A stretch of DNA of 37,551 nt from CAYLLN01 sp040901775. GTDB lineage: Bacteria > Planctomycetota > Planctomycetia > Pirellulales > Pirellulaceae. A model generated the notes under the pieces. It made no database searches. It was given only the letters and a program-made list of their open reading frames with translations, and had not been told where the DNA came from. The stretch lies in the NCBI GenBank assembly GCA_040901775.1, contig JBBDYF010000078.1:1-37551 (forward strand), read 5' to 3'. This document shows, one piece after another, positions 14,961-23,784 of the stretch (within the stretch, counting starts at the first letter, position 1; each line of letters begins with the position of its first letter). The position numbers were made by a program, and so were the translations under genes.

Positions 14961-16058
14961 ATGTCCCTGATCGCCGACCGCACCCGCGCCTTCGACTCGA
15001 GCGGCATCCGCAAGGTGTTCGAGCTGGCCGCGAAGATGAAAGACCCGATCAACCTCTCGATCGGCCAGCCCGATTTCGACGTGCCCGACGAGATCAAAAC
15101 GGCCTGCGTCGAGGCGATCGCCAGCGGCAAAAACGCCTACGCCCTGACCCAGGGCATGCCCGTCTTGCGCGACAAGCTGCAAGCCCGGATCGACGCCGAG
15201 TATGGCCACGCCGATCGCAAGGTCTTTGTCAGCAGCGGCACCAGCGGGGGCCTGGCCCTCGCCATGTGGTCGCTGGTCAATCCCGGCGACGAGGTGATCG
15301 TTTTCGATCCGTACTTCGTGATGTACACCTCGCTCACGCAGTTGGTCGGCGGCGTGCCGGTGGTGATCGACACGTACCCCGATTTCCGCATCGACCTCGA
15401 CAAGGTGGCAGCCGCGATTACGCCCCGCACGAAACTGATCCTCTTGAACAGCCCGGCCAATCCGACCGGCGTGATCGCCACGCCGGAAGAAATCCGCGGC
15501 CTGGCCCAGTTGGCGGCCGAGAAGAACGTGGTGCTGCTCTCCGACGAGATTTACCGCGCGTTCTGCTACGACGAGCCGTTCGTCAGCCCTGCCGCGTACA
15601 ACGACCAGACGCTGGTGATCGACGGCTTCAGCAAAAGCCACGCCATGACCGGCTGGCGGCTGGGGTTCGTCCACGGGCCGGCCGAGATTGTCGATACGAT
15701 GGTCAAGCTGCAGCAATACACGTTCGTCTGCGCTCCGCAGCCGGTGCAGTGGGCCGGGGCGGTGGCGCTGGACGTCGATGTTTCGGGGCATGTGTCCGAG
15801 TATAAGCGGAAGCGGGACAAGATCGTCGCCGGCCTGGCCGACAAGTACGAACTGGTCCAGCCGGGTGGGGCGTTTTACGTCTTTCCCAAGGCCCCGCGCG
15901 ACAGCGGCAGCGAGTTTGTCGCCAAGGCGATCGAGAACCAGTTGCTCATTATTCCGGGCAATATCTTTAGCCGGCGCGACACGCACTTTCGCATTTCTTA
16001 CGCGGCGAGCGACGCGGCGATCGAGCGGGGGATCGAGGTGCTGCGGCGGCTGGCCTAA
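14961..16058 (+). CDS. Class I/II PLP-dependent aminotransferase (aspartate-aminotransferase-like)
   Basis: This 365-residue enzyme transfers amino groups between amino and keto acids using pyridoxal phosphate. The PLP lysine is Lys225 in GFSKSHAMTGWRLGF. Other signatures are NSPANPTG (163-170, with Asn167 contacting the cofactor), SDEIYRAF (Asp195), and a late Arg in FRISYA that binds the substrate carboxylate. IGQPDFDVP near the N-terminus is typical of subgroup I-gamma aspartate and aromatic aminotransferases. It is a little short for the family (about 390) but has all key residues. Substrate range cannot be told from sequence. No good Shine-Dalgarno site is seen; a heptamer array runs up to the ATG. 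Confidence 0.93.
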   Translation: MSLIADRTRAFDSSGIRKVFELAAKMKDPINLSIGQPDFDVPDEIKTACVEAIASGKNAYALTQGMPVLRDKLQARIDAEYGHADRKVFVSSGTSGGLALAMWSLVNPGDEVIVFDPYFVMYTSLTQLVGGVPVVIDTYPDFRIDLDKVAAAITPRTKLILLNSPANPTGVIATPEEIRGLAQLAAEKNVVLLSDEIYRAFCYDEPFVSPAAYNDQTLVIDGFSKSHAMTGWRLGFVHGPAEIVDTMVKLQQYTFVCAPQPVQWAGAVALDVDVSGHVSEYKRKRDKIVAGLADKYELVQPGGAFYVFPKAPRDSGSEFVAKAIENQLLIIPGNIFSRRDTHFRISYAASDAAIERGIEVLRRLA

Positions 16059-16084
16059 TGCCGCTGCCGCTGTGCGTGCATAGC

Positions 16085-16101
16085 CGCGACCAGTGGTCGC
16101 G
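16085..16101 (+). promoter_or_regulatory. Palindrome CGCGACCA-G-TGGTCGCG
   Basis: A perfect 8-bp inverted repeat around one base lies 27 nt after the aminotransferase stop and 62 nt before the antitoxin-like gene. It could be an operator for the toxin-antitoxin pair or part of a terminator; the sequence does not decide. Confidence 0.35.
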
Positions 16102-16149
16102 ATCTCCCCGGCCGCGCAACGAGGTGCCCGCTCTGCTATTCTGAATGAC

Positions 16150-16155
16150 AGGAGG
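16150..16155 (+). promoter_or_regulatory. Consensus Shine-Dalgarno site AGGAGG
   Basis: Perfect AGGAGG 8 nt before the ATG at 16164 of the DUF433 gene, giving strong initiation for the putative antitoxin. Confidence 0.72.
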
Positions 16156-16163
16156 CAAAAGTC

Positions 16164-16400
16164 ATGACTGCCAACGAACTAAACGGAATCGTCCACTCGA
16201 ACCCGGAGATCATGGGGGGCACGCCGGTGTTTGTCGGCACCCGTGTCCCACTCCAAAACTTGATCGACTACCTGGTCGGGGGCGAATCGATCGAGGACTT
16301 TTTGGATGGCTTTCCATCGGTGCAGCGCGCGCAGGTGCTGGCCGTCATCGAAGCGGGCAAGAGCAAAGTGTTGGAGACGGTGAAGACGTGCGGATCTTGA
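16164..16400 (+). CDS. DUF433 protein, antitoxin-like
   Basis: This 78-residue protein matches DUF433: HSNPEIMGGTPVFVGTRVPLQNLIDYL, then GESIEDFLDGFPSVQRAQVLAVIE. The family has a winged-helix-like DNA-binding fold and is usually paired with a DUF5615 or PIN-like partner, as here. In such pairs it is taken to be the antitoxin and autorepressor. The ATG follows a perfect AGGAGG. The downstream gene starts within the last codons (13-nt overlap), the translational coupling expected of a toxin-antitoxin operon. The toxin role of the pair is inferred from family and context only. Confidence 0.88.
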   Translation: MTANELNGIVHSNPEIMGGTPVFVGTRVPLQNLIDYLVGGESIEDFLDGFPSVQRAQVLAVIEAGKSKVLETVKTCGS

Positions 16401-16711
16401 TCGATGAGTGCTTAAATTGGCGGCTGGGCCGTGCGCTCACCGGGCATTTTTTCACGTCCGTCTCCAAACTCGGTTGGAGCGGAATCACGAATGGCAGATT
16501 ACTCGCCCTGGCCGAACAGAATTCGTTCGACGTTTTACTGACGGGCGACCGCAATCTCGGCTATCAGCAGCAAACGTCGCAGCAACACATCGCCATCGTC
16601 GTTTTGGCAGGGGCGGGCATCCAGCTTCATCAGACGCTGCCGCTCATGCCTCAAGTGTTGGCGCTGCTTCCCACGCTCCGGCCGGGCCAAATCGTCGTCG
16701 TGCAGCCCTGA
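16388..16711 (+). CDS. DUF5615 PIN-like protein, putative toxin
   Basis: This 107-residue protein begins VRILIDECLNWRLGRAL and carries SKLGWSGITNGRLLALAE and DVLLTGDRNLGYQQ. These are the acidic strand ends of the DUF5615 (Mut7-C/PIN-like) fold: Asp6 and Glu7, then Asp in the 'TGDRN' strand. PIN-like toxins are metal-dependent RNases. The start is GTG at 16388, inside the DUF433 gene; no separate ribosome site is seen, consistent with coupling. The acidic residues expected for metal binding are present, so it may be active. RNase activity has not been shown for most DUF5615 members. Confidence 0.83.
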   Translation: MRILIDECLNWRLGRALTGHFFTSVSKLGWSGITNGRLLALAEQNSFDVLLTGDRNLGYQQQTSQQHIAIVVLAGAGIQLHQTLPLMPQVLALLPTLRPGQIVVVQP

Positions 16712-16725
16712 AATGACGTCCTCCT

Positions 16726-17364
16726 TCAAATCTGATACGGCCATTCCGGCAGCCGATTCAGAAAATCGGGATGCACCCCCTTGAGCCAGAGGTAGTCGTC
16801 GGTCATCCGCTTGGGGCTGACCATCGCCACCGCCGCCTGGCCGCCGATCAGGGCAATCAGGCTGCCGACGAAGCCAACCAGCAGCAGCAAGGCATAGATT
16901 CCTTCGTTGGTTTCAATCACCAGCACGAAGCCCAAGATCATTAACCCCAGGCAGCCGAGCCCCGCGCACCAGGCAAAGATCAGCCGGCGTTTGCGCCGCG
17001 CGTGCCACGGTTCGCTCAAGGGGAGCAGGATGGTTGCCCGCTTCGTCAAAATCGCCGCCAGAATGATATAGACCAGCACCCCGGCAAAGATCGAGAGGGT
17101 GATCGCCGGATGGTGCCATTGCACCTTGCGCTTCAGCCGCCGCGCGGCCGGTTCGTTGCTTTTCACGCACACGTCGGGCAGCGGTGCCAGCTTGTGCATC
17201 ACCAGCACCTTGCCTTGCCGCCACAGCCCCGCCAGCGGAGGCAATTGTTGCGGGTACGGCTGCATGTAGGCTGGTTTAACCGGGGCGGCATACGGATTCG
17301 GCTCGTCAGCAAACGGATTCGCGGCCGGTGGAGCGGACTGGGGAGAATATGGATAGCCGGACAT
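16726..17364 (-). CDS. Conserved planctomycete-type membrane protein
   Basis: This 212-residue protein has a Pro/Tyr-rich N-terminus (YPYSPQSAPPAANPF, repeated PY motifs) of about 45 residues. Then comes LWRQGKVLVMHKLAPLPDVC and KRKVQWHHPAITL, followed by four hydrophobic segments in two pairs (about 90-110, 130-150, 155-180). The LWR..K.LVMHK.A.LPD.C..... pattern recurs in planctomycete membrane proteins I cannot name. The C-terminus ends in DYLWLKGVHPDFLNRLPEWP, an element resembling the tail of other small membrane proteins in this phylum. The start is a clear ATG. Function unknown; it diverges from the DUF1080 gene. Confidence 0.8.
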   Translation of the reverse strand: MSGYPYSPQSAPPAANPFADEPNPYAAPVKPAYMQPYPQQLPPLAGLWRQGKVLVMHKLAPLPDVCVKSNEPAARRLKRKVQWHHPAITLSIFAGVLVYIILAAILTKRATILLPLSEPWHARRKRRLIFAWCAGLGCLGLMILGFVLVIETNEGIYALLLLVGFVGSLIALIGGQAAVAMVSPKRMTDDYLWLKGVHPDFLNRLPEWPYQI

Positions 17365-17455
17365 AGCAGTGGTGTGGCCAGGATTGGAAAGGTTCAGCGC
17401 GTCCAGCTATCCTAACTGGCGGGAACCGACGGTCGCAACAACCGAGAAGGCAAGT

Positions 17456-17464
17456 CGCTACAAT
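17456..17464 (+). promoter_or_regulatory. Possible -10 region CGCTACAAT
   Basis: TACAAT at 17459-17464 lies 54 nt upstream of the DUF1080 gene ATG and shares CGCTACAAT with the site at 14905. No good -35 is visible. Confidence 0.33.
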
Positions 17465-17518
17465 GCCGGTGTATGCCGGGTGACAACCGCTTCTAAAAAT
17501 ACTTTGGCGCTACCAACG

Positions 17519-18811
17519 ATGACCCGACTTTGTCTTACCTGCGGCTGGCTTATCTCCTGGGCGAGCGTGCTGGGATGCGATCAGCCGGCAGTTGAAGGCC
17601 CGGCCGCTTCCGACACGGTCGCCGTCGAAGTTGCAAAGCAGTCGCCCGCCAATGCCGCGACTTATAAGCCGACTGCCCCGGTTGCCGAGATCCCCGCGGT
17701 GCTCTCCGCCGACGAGATCGCCGCCGGCTGGATCGCCCTGTTCGACGGCCATTCGCTGTTCGGCTGGCAGGCGCACAGCGACGCCGACTGGCAGGTGAAG
17801 GACGGGGCGATCGCGGTCAGTTCGGGCGAGAAGGGGCTGCTTTGCACGAGCGTGCAGTTCGACAACTACGTGCTGAAAGCCGATTTTCGCGCCGCCAAGG
17901 ATACCAACAGCGGCCTCTTCTTGCGTACCGCCCCGACCGTCGGCATGGACGACATCAAGACGAAGTGCTACGAGCTGAACATCGCGCCTGCCGACAATCC
18001 GTTTCCCACCGGCAGCTTCGTCCAGCGGCAAAAGGGTAAGGAAGTGCCGGAAAAAGCGGGCGAGTGGCAATCGTTCGAGGTCACGCTCGACGGCCCTAAG
18101 GCAACGGTCAAGCTCAACGACGCAGAGGTGCTGAGCTACGACGATCCCGCGCCGATCGGCCGGGGCCATATTGGCCTGCAACTCAACACCGGCTCGGTCG
18201 AGTTCAAGAACATCAAGCTCCGGCCGCTGGGCCTTGCGCCCATCTTCAACGGCAAAGATCTGACCGGCTGGAAGAACCATCCCGACAGCAAGAGCACGTT
18301 CATGGTGAACGATGCGGGCGAACTGAACGTCACCAGCACGGGCCGCGGCGCACTGGAGTCCGACCAGCAATTCGGTGACTTCGTGCTGCAACTCGAATGC
18401 ATCAGCCATGCCGAGAGCCTGAATAGCGGCATCTTTTTCCGCTGCATTCCGGGTGAGCTGACCAACGGTTACGAAAGCCAAATTCACAACGGCTATAAAA
18501 ACGGCGACCGCAGGCAGCCGGTCGATTGCGGCACGGGAGGGATTTTTCGCCGCGTCAATGCCCGGCTGGTGGTTCCCAATGACCAAGAGTGGTTCAGCAA
18601 AACGATTGTCGCCGACGGGCCGCACGTCAGCGTCTGGGTCAACGGCTATCAGGTGACCGACTGGACCGACGAGCGCCAGCCCGACAGCAATCCGCGGAAC
18701 GGTCTGCGGCTGGAAAAGGGGACGCTGCAAATCCAGGGGCACGATCCGACAACTAACCTTTCGTTCCGCAATCTGCGGGCCCGGGAGCTGGCGGGCGAGC
18801 GAGGCGAATAG
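17519..18811 (+). CDS. Lipoprotein with two DUF1080 (3-keto-disaccharide hydrolase-like) domains
   Basis: This 430-residue protein has a lipobox (SVLGC, Cys19) and two tandem DUF1080 domains. Domain 1 spans about 65-235: WIALFDGHSLFGWQ, DWQVKDGAIAVSSGE, NSGLFLRTAP, YELNIAPADNPFPTGS and GHIGLQLNTGSVEFKNI. Domain 2 spans about 238-425: PIFNGKDLTGWKNHPD, LNSGIFFRCIPG, ESQIHNG and GTLQIQGHDPTTNLSFRNL. DUF1080 proteins are beta-sandwich (LamG/GH16-like) enzymes; some members hydrolyse 3-keto-glycosides. Fusion of two suggests an extended or dual binding site. The ATG at 17519 starts the signal peptide. The C-terminal ELAGERGE is encoded by GGCGAGCG-rich DNA that leads into the 28-bp hairpin repeat. 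Confidence 0.9.
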   Translation: MTRLCLTCGWLISWASVLGCDQPAVEGPAASDTVAVEVAKQSPANAATYKPTAPVAEIPAVLSADEIAAGWIALFDGHSLFGWQAHSDADWQVKDGAIAVSSGEKGLLCTSVQFDNYVLKADFRAAKDTNSGLFLRTAPTVGMDDIKTKCYELNIAPADNPFPTGSFVQRQKGKEVPEKAGEWQSFEVTLDGPKATVKLNDAEVLSYDDPAPIGRGHIGLQLNTGSVEFKNIKLRPLGLAPIFNGKDLTGWKNHPDSKSTFMVNDAGELNVTSTGRGALESDQQFGDFVLQLECISHAESLNSGIFFRCIPGELTNGYESQIHNGYKNGDRRQPVDCGTGGIFRRVNARLVVPNDQEWFSKTIVADGPHVSVWVNGYQVTDWTDERQPDSNPRNGLRLEKGTLQIQGHDPTTNLSFRNLRARELAGERGE

Positions 18812-18823
18812 CCCTGGCGAGCA

Positions 18824-18851
18824 GGCGAGCGGGGGGCGTCAGCCCCCTGAG
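18824..18851 (+). repeat. 28-bp hairpin repeat, copy 1
   Basis: GGCGAGC followed by a stem GGGGGC (18832-18837) / GCCCCC (18842-18847) with a GTCA loop, ending CTGAG. It matches 27 of 28 bases of the reverse complement of 24973-25000. Lying 13 nt after a stop codon, it could act as a terminator hairpin, though no U-tract follows. Confidence 0.75.
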
Positions 18852-18884
18852 ACTTCGCCTAAACGACTTCGCGCTAACCCAATG

Positions 18885-19502
18885 TCATACCGGACGACGA
18901 GCGTCTTCTGCTTCCTCTTCCTCGGGACCGAACTTGACGTTGCGATAGACAGCGGCAAATGGAAGTTCGCTGTCGATCGATTCCAAGCGCAGTGTTTCCT
19001 GTTCGCCGACGAGAAGCTTGTAGCTCCATCGTCCATTGTCCTCTCGGACATAATGAATGACTTTCGGCTCGTCTTGATAGACCAGGACGTACTCCATAAA
19101 CGACTGCAGGTGCTGATAGAACTCGAACTTTCGACCGCGATCGTAGTTTTCTGTGGATTTGGACAGCACCTCGACGATTACCCGCGGATTCGTTACCCCG
19201 TGACGATCGACCGCATCCACCTGCACGCCCCCGCAAATCACCGACACGTCGGGATACGTGGATAGATCGACCGCGTCGATGCGAATGCGTTGATCGCTAC
19301 CAAAGACTTCACACGGCCCCCCTTCAAGCGACTGGTAAAGCCGAGCGAGAATATTGGTGGCGATGCGATTGTGCCGGAGAGATGCGCCCGCCATGGCGAA
19401 AACTTCGCCGCGATAGAACTCGTGCTTGCCGCCTGAACGTGCCTCCCACGCGAGGTATTCCGCCAGCGAGATTCGGCGGCGGTCAGGAGGCACAGCGGAC
19501 AT
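18885..19502 (-). CDS. Uma2-family (DUF820) restriction-endonuclease-like protein
   Basis: This 205-residue protein has the Uma2 pattern: ISLAEYLAWEARSGGKHEFYRGEVFAMAGAS, HNRIATNI, YPDVSVICGG (Asp85) and VIVEVLSKSTENYDRGRKFEFY (Glu101, with Lys115 in RGRK). It belongs to the PD-(D/E)xK nuclease fold; the family is greatly expanded in cyanobacteria and planctomycetes and its biological role is unclear. The ATG at 19502 is chosen because a GGGAGGAG lies 9 nt upstream (19512-19519). A TTG seven codons earlier would place the ribosome site inside the gene. It lies downstream of gatB but is not functionally related to it. Confidence 0.88.
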   Translation of the reverse strand: MSAVPPDRRRISLAEYLAWEARSGGKHEFYRGEVFAMAGASLRHNRIATNILARLYQSLEGGPCEVFGSDQRIRIDAVDLSTYPDVSVICGGVQVDAVDRHGVTNPRVIVEVLSKSTENYDRGRKFEFYQHLQSFMEYVLVYQDEPKVIHYVREDNGRWSYKLLVGEQETLRLESIDSELPFAAVYRNVKFGPEEEEAEDARRPV

Positions 19503-19511
19503 GAGAATTTG

Positions 19512-19519
19512 CTCCTCCC
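19512..19519 (-). promoter_or_regulatory. Shine-Dalgarno site GGGAGGAG
   Basis: Strong ribosome site 9 nt before the Uma2 ATG at 19502; it decides between that ATG and the upstream TTG. Confidence 0.65.
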
Positions 19520-19558
19520 GCAATTTTACGCCGGGCTTTCGAGCATACCAACACTACG

Positions 19559-21031
<1,473 letters not shown>

Positions 21032-21058
21032 GGAATCAACATCGCTTCGCGTTGGCGG

Positions 21059-21562
21059 CTACTGATCGGCGGTGAACAACGCAAACCGGCCATTGGCGGC
21101 GGCGCTACGGTAAAAGTCGCGGAGTTTCTCGAACCAGTGCCAAGTGTACCCGAAGTCTTCTTCATCAACGGGTCGCCCATAATCACTAGGATTAATCAGA
21201 AAGTATCTGACACGAAAATCATCTTCCGACATTTTGTCGAGAGCCGAGGCAATTTCTCGGACTTGCTCCTGCGACTTCAATGACATGATGTAGTAATCGC
21301 CCGAGTACAACAGTTCGCCGCCCAGAATGACGTGGCTCAAGGGAGGCTCACCGTTGGTGTACCCAATCCGACCATCGGTTAATGCACGGTGGATCGCATC
21401 CCATGCCTTATCCGTTTCGCAGGACATTTCCGGCTGCGCATGACAGTAATGTTCCTCCAATTCCGCTTGCATGAAGTTCAGTCGATCTTCGTCATCGGAG
21501 AAGGACTTCAATTTCTGAACTTCATCGCTCGTCAACGCAAAATGCACACCAAGGCATCCCAT
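21059..21562 (-). CDS. DUF1877 (YfbM-like) protein
   Basis: This 167-residue soluble acidic protein begins MGCLGVHFALT and contains CETDKAWDAIHRALTDG, PLSHVILGGELLYSGDYYIMSLKSQEQV and FLINPSDYGRPVDEEDFGYTWHWFEKLRDFY. These fit DUF1877 (E. coli YfbM), whose function is not established. The ATG at 21562 follows AGGGGA 5 nt upstream; longer upstream extensions are unlike the family. It sits between gatA and gatB on the same strand with 112 and 27 nt gaps. Its codon use looks more AT-rich than neighbouring genes, which may signal later acquisition. Confidence 0.86.
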   Translation of the reverse strand: MGCLGVHFALTSDEVQKLKSFSDDEDRLNFMQAELEEHYCHAQPEMSCETDKAWDAIHRALTDGRIGYTNGEPPLSHVILGGELLYSGDYYIMSLKSQEQVREIASALDKMSEDDFRVRYFLINPSDYGRPVDEEDFGYTWHWFEKLRDFYRSAAANGRFALFTADQ

Positions 21563-21674
21563 ATCGTTCCCCTTTCGTGGTGCATCGCTGTAAATCCGCA
21601 AGTGGCGGCGCGAGCGATAGAGTTGGGAATCGAGAAACTCCGACCGACTCCATCCCGGCTCCATTGACCTGCTC

Positions 21675-23213
21675 CTAGTTTGCCGGCCTTCTCGTATGCC
21701 AATCGGTTGCTCGCTGGTACATCGCCGCGGTTCGCAACAAACGCTCTTCATCGAACGGGCGGCACTGAATCTGCAAGCCGATGGGAAGGTTCGCTTTGGT
21801 TAGCCCGCAGGGAAGGCTGATCCCACCGATCCCCGCCAGGTTGGCCGGCACCGTGTACAAGTCTTCGAGGTACATCGAGAGCGGATCGTCGGTCTTTTCG
21901 CCCAGTTTGAAGGCGGGCGACGGCGTGGTGGGACCAATCACAAAATCGACCTCGGCGAAGGCCTGGTCATAGTCGCCCCGGATCAGCCGGCGAACTTTCA
22001 GCGCCTTCAAGTAGTACGCGTCGTAGTAGCCGGCGCTCAGCGTGTAGGTGCCGAGCATGATTCGCCGCTTCACCTCGGGGCCAAAGCCCTCGGCCCGCGT
22101 TTTGCGATAGAGGCGAATCAGCGGCGTGTCGAGGTCTTTCAGCTTCTGCCGATCGCCGGCCGCTTCGTACTGCTTCTGTTCGGCCAGCAGTTCCGCCAGC
22201 ATCGCCTTTTCGTCGGTGCGGTAGCCGTAATGCACGCCATCGTAACGCGATAAATTGCTCGACGCCTCGCTGGGGGCGATGATGTAGTAGGTGGCAATGC
22301 CGTACTTGCTGTGCGGCAGCGAAATATCCTGCACGGTCGCGCCGAGCGACTCATAAACCTGCACCGCCTCGCGCACGGCGGCTTCGATTTCGCCGTTCAA
22401 CCCTGGGCCGAAATGCTCGCGCACCAGGCCCAGCTTCAGCCCTGCCAGGGGCTGGTTCACCGATTGGCTGTACTCCGGCACCGGCAAGTTGGCGCTGGTC
22501 GAATCGAGCGGATCGTGACCCGCCAGCGTTTCCAACAGCAGGGCGCAATCCTCGGCCGTGGTCGCCATCGGCCCGACCTGATCGAGCGAGCTGGCAAACG
22601 CCACCAAGCCATACCGGCTGACGCGGCCGTACGTCGGCTTGAGACCGGTCACGCCGCAAAAAGCGGCCGGCTGGCGGATCGAGCCGCCGGTGTCGGTGCC
22701 GATTGAGAGCGGGGCCATGCCGGCGGCCAGGCAGGCGGCCGCTCCGCCGCTGGAGCCGCCGGGAACGCGCGAGGTGTCCCACGGGTTGGTTGTTTTGAAG
22801 TACGCGCTATTCTCGGTCGAACCCCCCATGGCGAACTCGTCCATGTTCGTCTTGCCCAGGATGACAGCGCCCGCCTCCTTGAGCTTCCGCACGACGGTGG
22901 CGTCGTAGGGCGGCACAAAGTTCTGCAAGATCTTGCTGCCGCAAGTCGTTTTTACGCCCGCCGTGCAGAGCACGTCCTTAATCGCGATGGGCAGCCCCGC
23001 CAGCTTGCCCACCGGCTGGCCGGCGGCGCGGCGGTCGTCGATCTGTTTCGCCTGCGCCAGGGCCGCGTCGATATCGAGGTGCAAGAACGCGCGAATCTCG
23101 CCGTCGCGAGCGCAAATCCGCTCGGCATAGGCGTTGACTAGCTCGACCGAAGAGACTTTCCGGGAGTTGAGATCGGCGAGCAGGTCGGTGGCGGTGCGGT
23201 GCGTCAAAGACAT
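21675..23213 (-). CDS. gatA: Asp-tRNA(Asn)/Glu-tRNA(Gln) amidotransferase subunit A
   Basis: GatA is the amidase-signature glutaminase subunit that frees ammonia from glutamine for GatB. At 512 residues it is slightly long (usual about 485). The catalytic triad lies at the standard numbers: Lys79 (AIKDVLCT), cis-Ser154 (PGGSSGGAAA) and nucleophile Ser178 (DTGGSIRQPAAFCG). Other blocks are KTNMDEFAMGGSTENS and GLKPTYGRVSRYGLVAFASSLDQ. The ATG at 23213 has no strong Shine-Dalgarno; a heptamer inverted repeat lies just upstream. Together with GatB and GatC it implies that this organism makes Gln-tRNA and/or Asn-tRNA by transamidation. Confidence 0.97.
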   Translation of the reverse strand: MSLTHRTATDLLADLNSRKVSSVELVNAYAERICARDGEIRAFLHLDIDAALAQAKQIDDRRAAGQPVGKLAGLPIAIKDVLCTAGVKTTCGSKILQNFVPPYDATVVRKLKEAGAVILGKTNMDEFAMGGSTENSAYFKTTNPWDTSRVPGGSSGGAAACLAAGMAPLSIGTDTGGSIRQPAAFCGVTGLKPTYGRVSRYGLVAFASSLDQVGPMATTAEDCALLLETLAGHDPLDSTSANLPVPEYSQSVNQPLAGLKLGLVREHFGPGLNGEIEAAVREAVQVYESLGATVQDISLPHSKYGIATYYIIAPSEASSNLSRYDGVHYGYRTDEKAMLAELLAEQKQYEAAGDRQKLKDLDTPLIRLYRKTRAEGFGPEVKRRIMLGTYTLSAGYYDAYYLKALKVRRLIRGDYDQAFAEVDFVIGPTTPSPAFKLGEKTDDPLSMYLEDLYTVPANLAGIGGISLPCGLTKANLPIGLQIQCRPFDEERLLRTAAMYQRATDWHTRRPAN

Positions 23214-23227
23214 TGCAGGTTCCGAAT

Positions 23228-23296
23228 GACTAAGGTCTAAGGACTAATGACTAATCAGCCAGCTCGACATTAGTCCTTAGTGTTTAGTCATTAGTC
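23228..23296 (+). repeat. Inverted heptamer array upstream of gatA
   Basis: Four heptamers of the GACTAAG/GACTAAT type (23228-23255) are followed by a 13-nt spacer and four inverted heptamers of the ATTAGTC type (23269-23296). The two arms pair at 23 of 28 positions, giving a long imperfect hairpin. It lies 15 nt upstream of the gatA start on the minus strand. This could attenuate or terminate transcription between the upstream gene and gatA. Confidence 0.82.
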
Positions 23297-23310
23297 CATT
23301 TGACGGTGCT

Positions 23311-23340
23311 CATTCTCTCAACCCCGCCGGCACGCCGTAG
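23311..23340 (-). repeat. Copy of the 3' end of gatC
   Basis: This 30-nt segment matches 27 of 30 bases of the end of gatC (23786-23815). Read on the minus strand it encodes YGVPAGLRE and then the same TGA stop that ends gatC (YRVPAVLGE). The two copies flank a 475-bp stretch that holds the 128-aa gene. Confidence 0.7.
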
Positions 23341-23359
23341 CTCCCGAGGAGGGCAGCGT

Positions 23360-23746
23360 TCAGGAGAATCTCTCGTTGACCCACGTGCCAAAGTAACCAA
23401 AGCTGTGAGCCCCTTGGTTCGTGGCAAGCTGCGCGACGCGCAGCGCTTCGTCCCGGTCGTCAACTTCCACGGCGATGGCATAGTGCCCGGCTCGCAGCTC
23501 GTCGATGCCAAAGTTAATGACCTTCGTTTCGGCATCGGCAAAAAAGAACGTCCCGTCCTGGAGGCGTTCGAGCAGGCTGATGCCGTCGTCGCCATGCAGT
23601 GCGATCACCTTGCTGTCCGAGTAGCCTTCGCCTTGCAGCATCTTGGCGACCACATCGAACGCCGGCTTGGAATCGACGAAGCCGATGACGCGGCCCTTGG
23701 GCGCGGGAAGTTCCTGGCCTCGATCTGGCAGCGGTTTGGCAGTCAT
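23360..23746 (-). CDS. Hypothetical protein, 128 aa, inserted between gatC and gatA
   Basis: This soluble protein contains GRVIGFVDSKPAFDVV, MLQGEGYSDSKVIALHG, DDGISLLERL and YAIAVEVDDRDEALRVAQ, then FGYFGTWVNERFS at the end. The alternation of helix and strand suggests a compact alpha/beta domain, and the 'VIALHGDDGISLLERL' segment could be a small ligand-binding or stress-type fold. I cannot assign a family. It starts 38 nt after gatC and is bracketed by two copies of the gatC 3' end, suggesting insertion by duplication or recombination. Its position makes it likely to be co-transcribed with gatC. Confidence 0.72.
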   Translation of the reverse strand: MTAKPLPDRGQELPAPKGRVIGFVDSKPAFDVVAKMLQGEGYSDSKVIALHGDDGISLLERLQDGTFFFADAETKVINFGIDELRAGHYAIAVEVDDRDEALRVAQLATNQGAHSFGYFGTWVNERFS

Positions 23747-23784
23747 CGCGCGGCTCCCGAAGAAAACGAAATTTCAAGCTGGTT

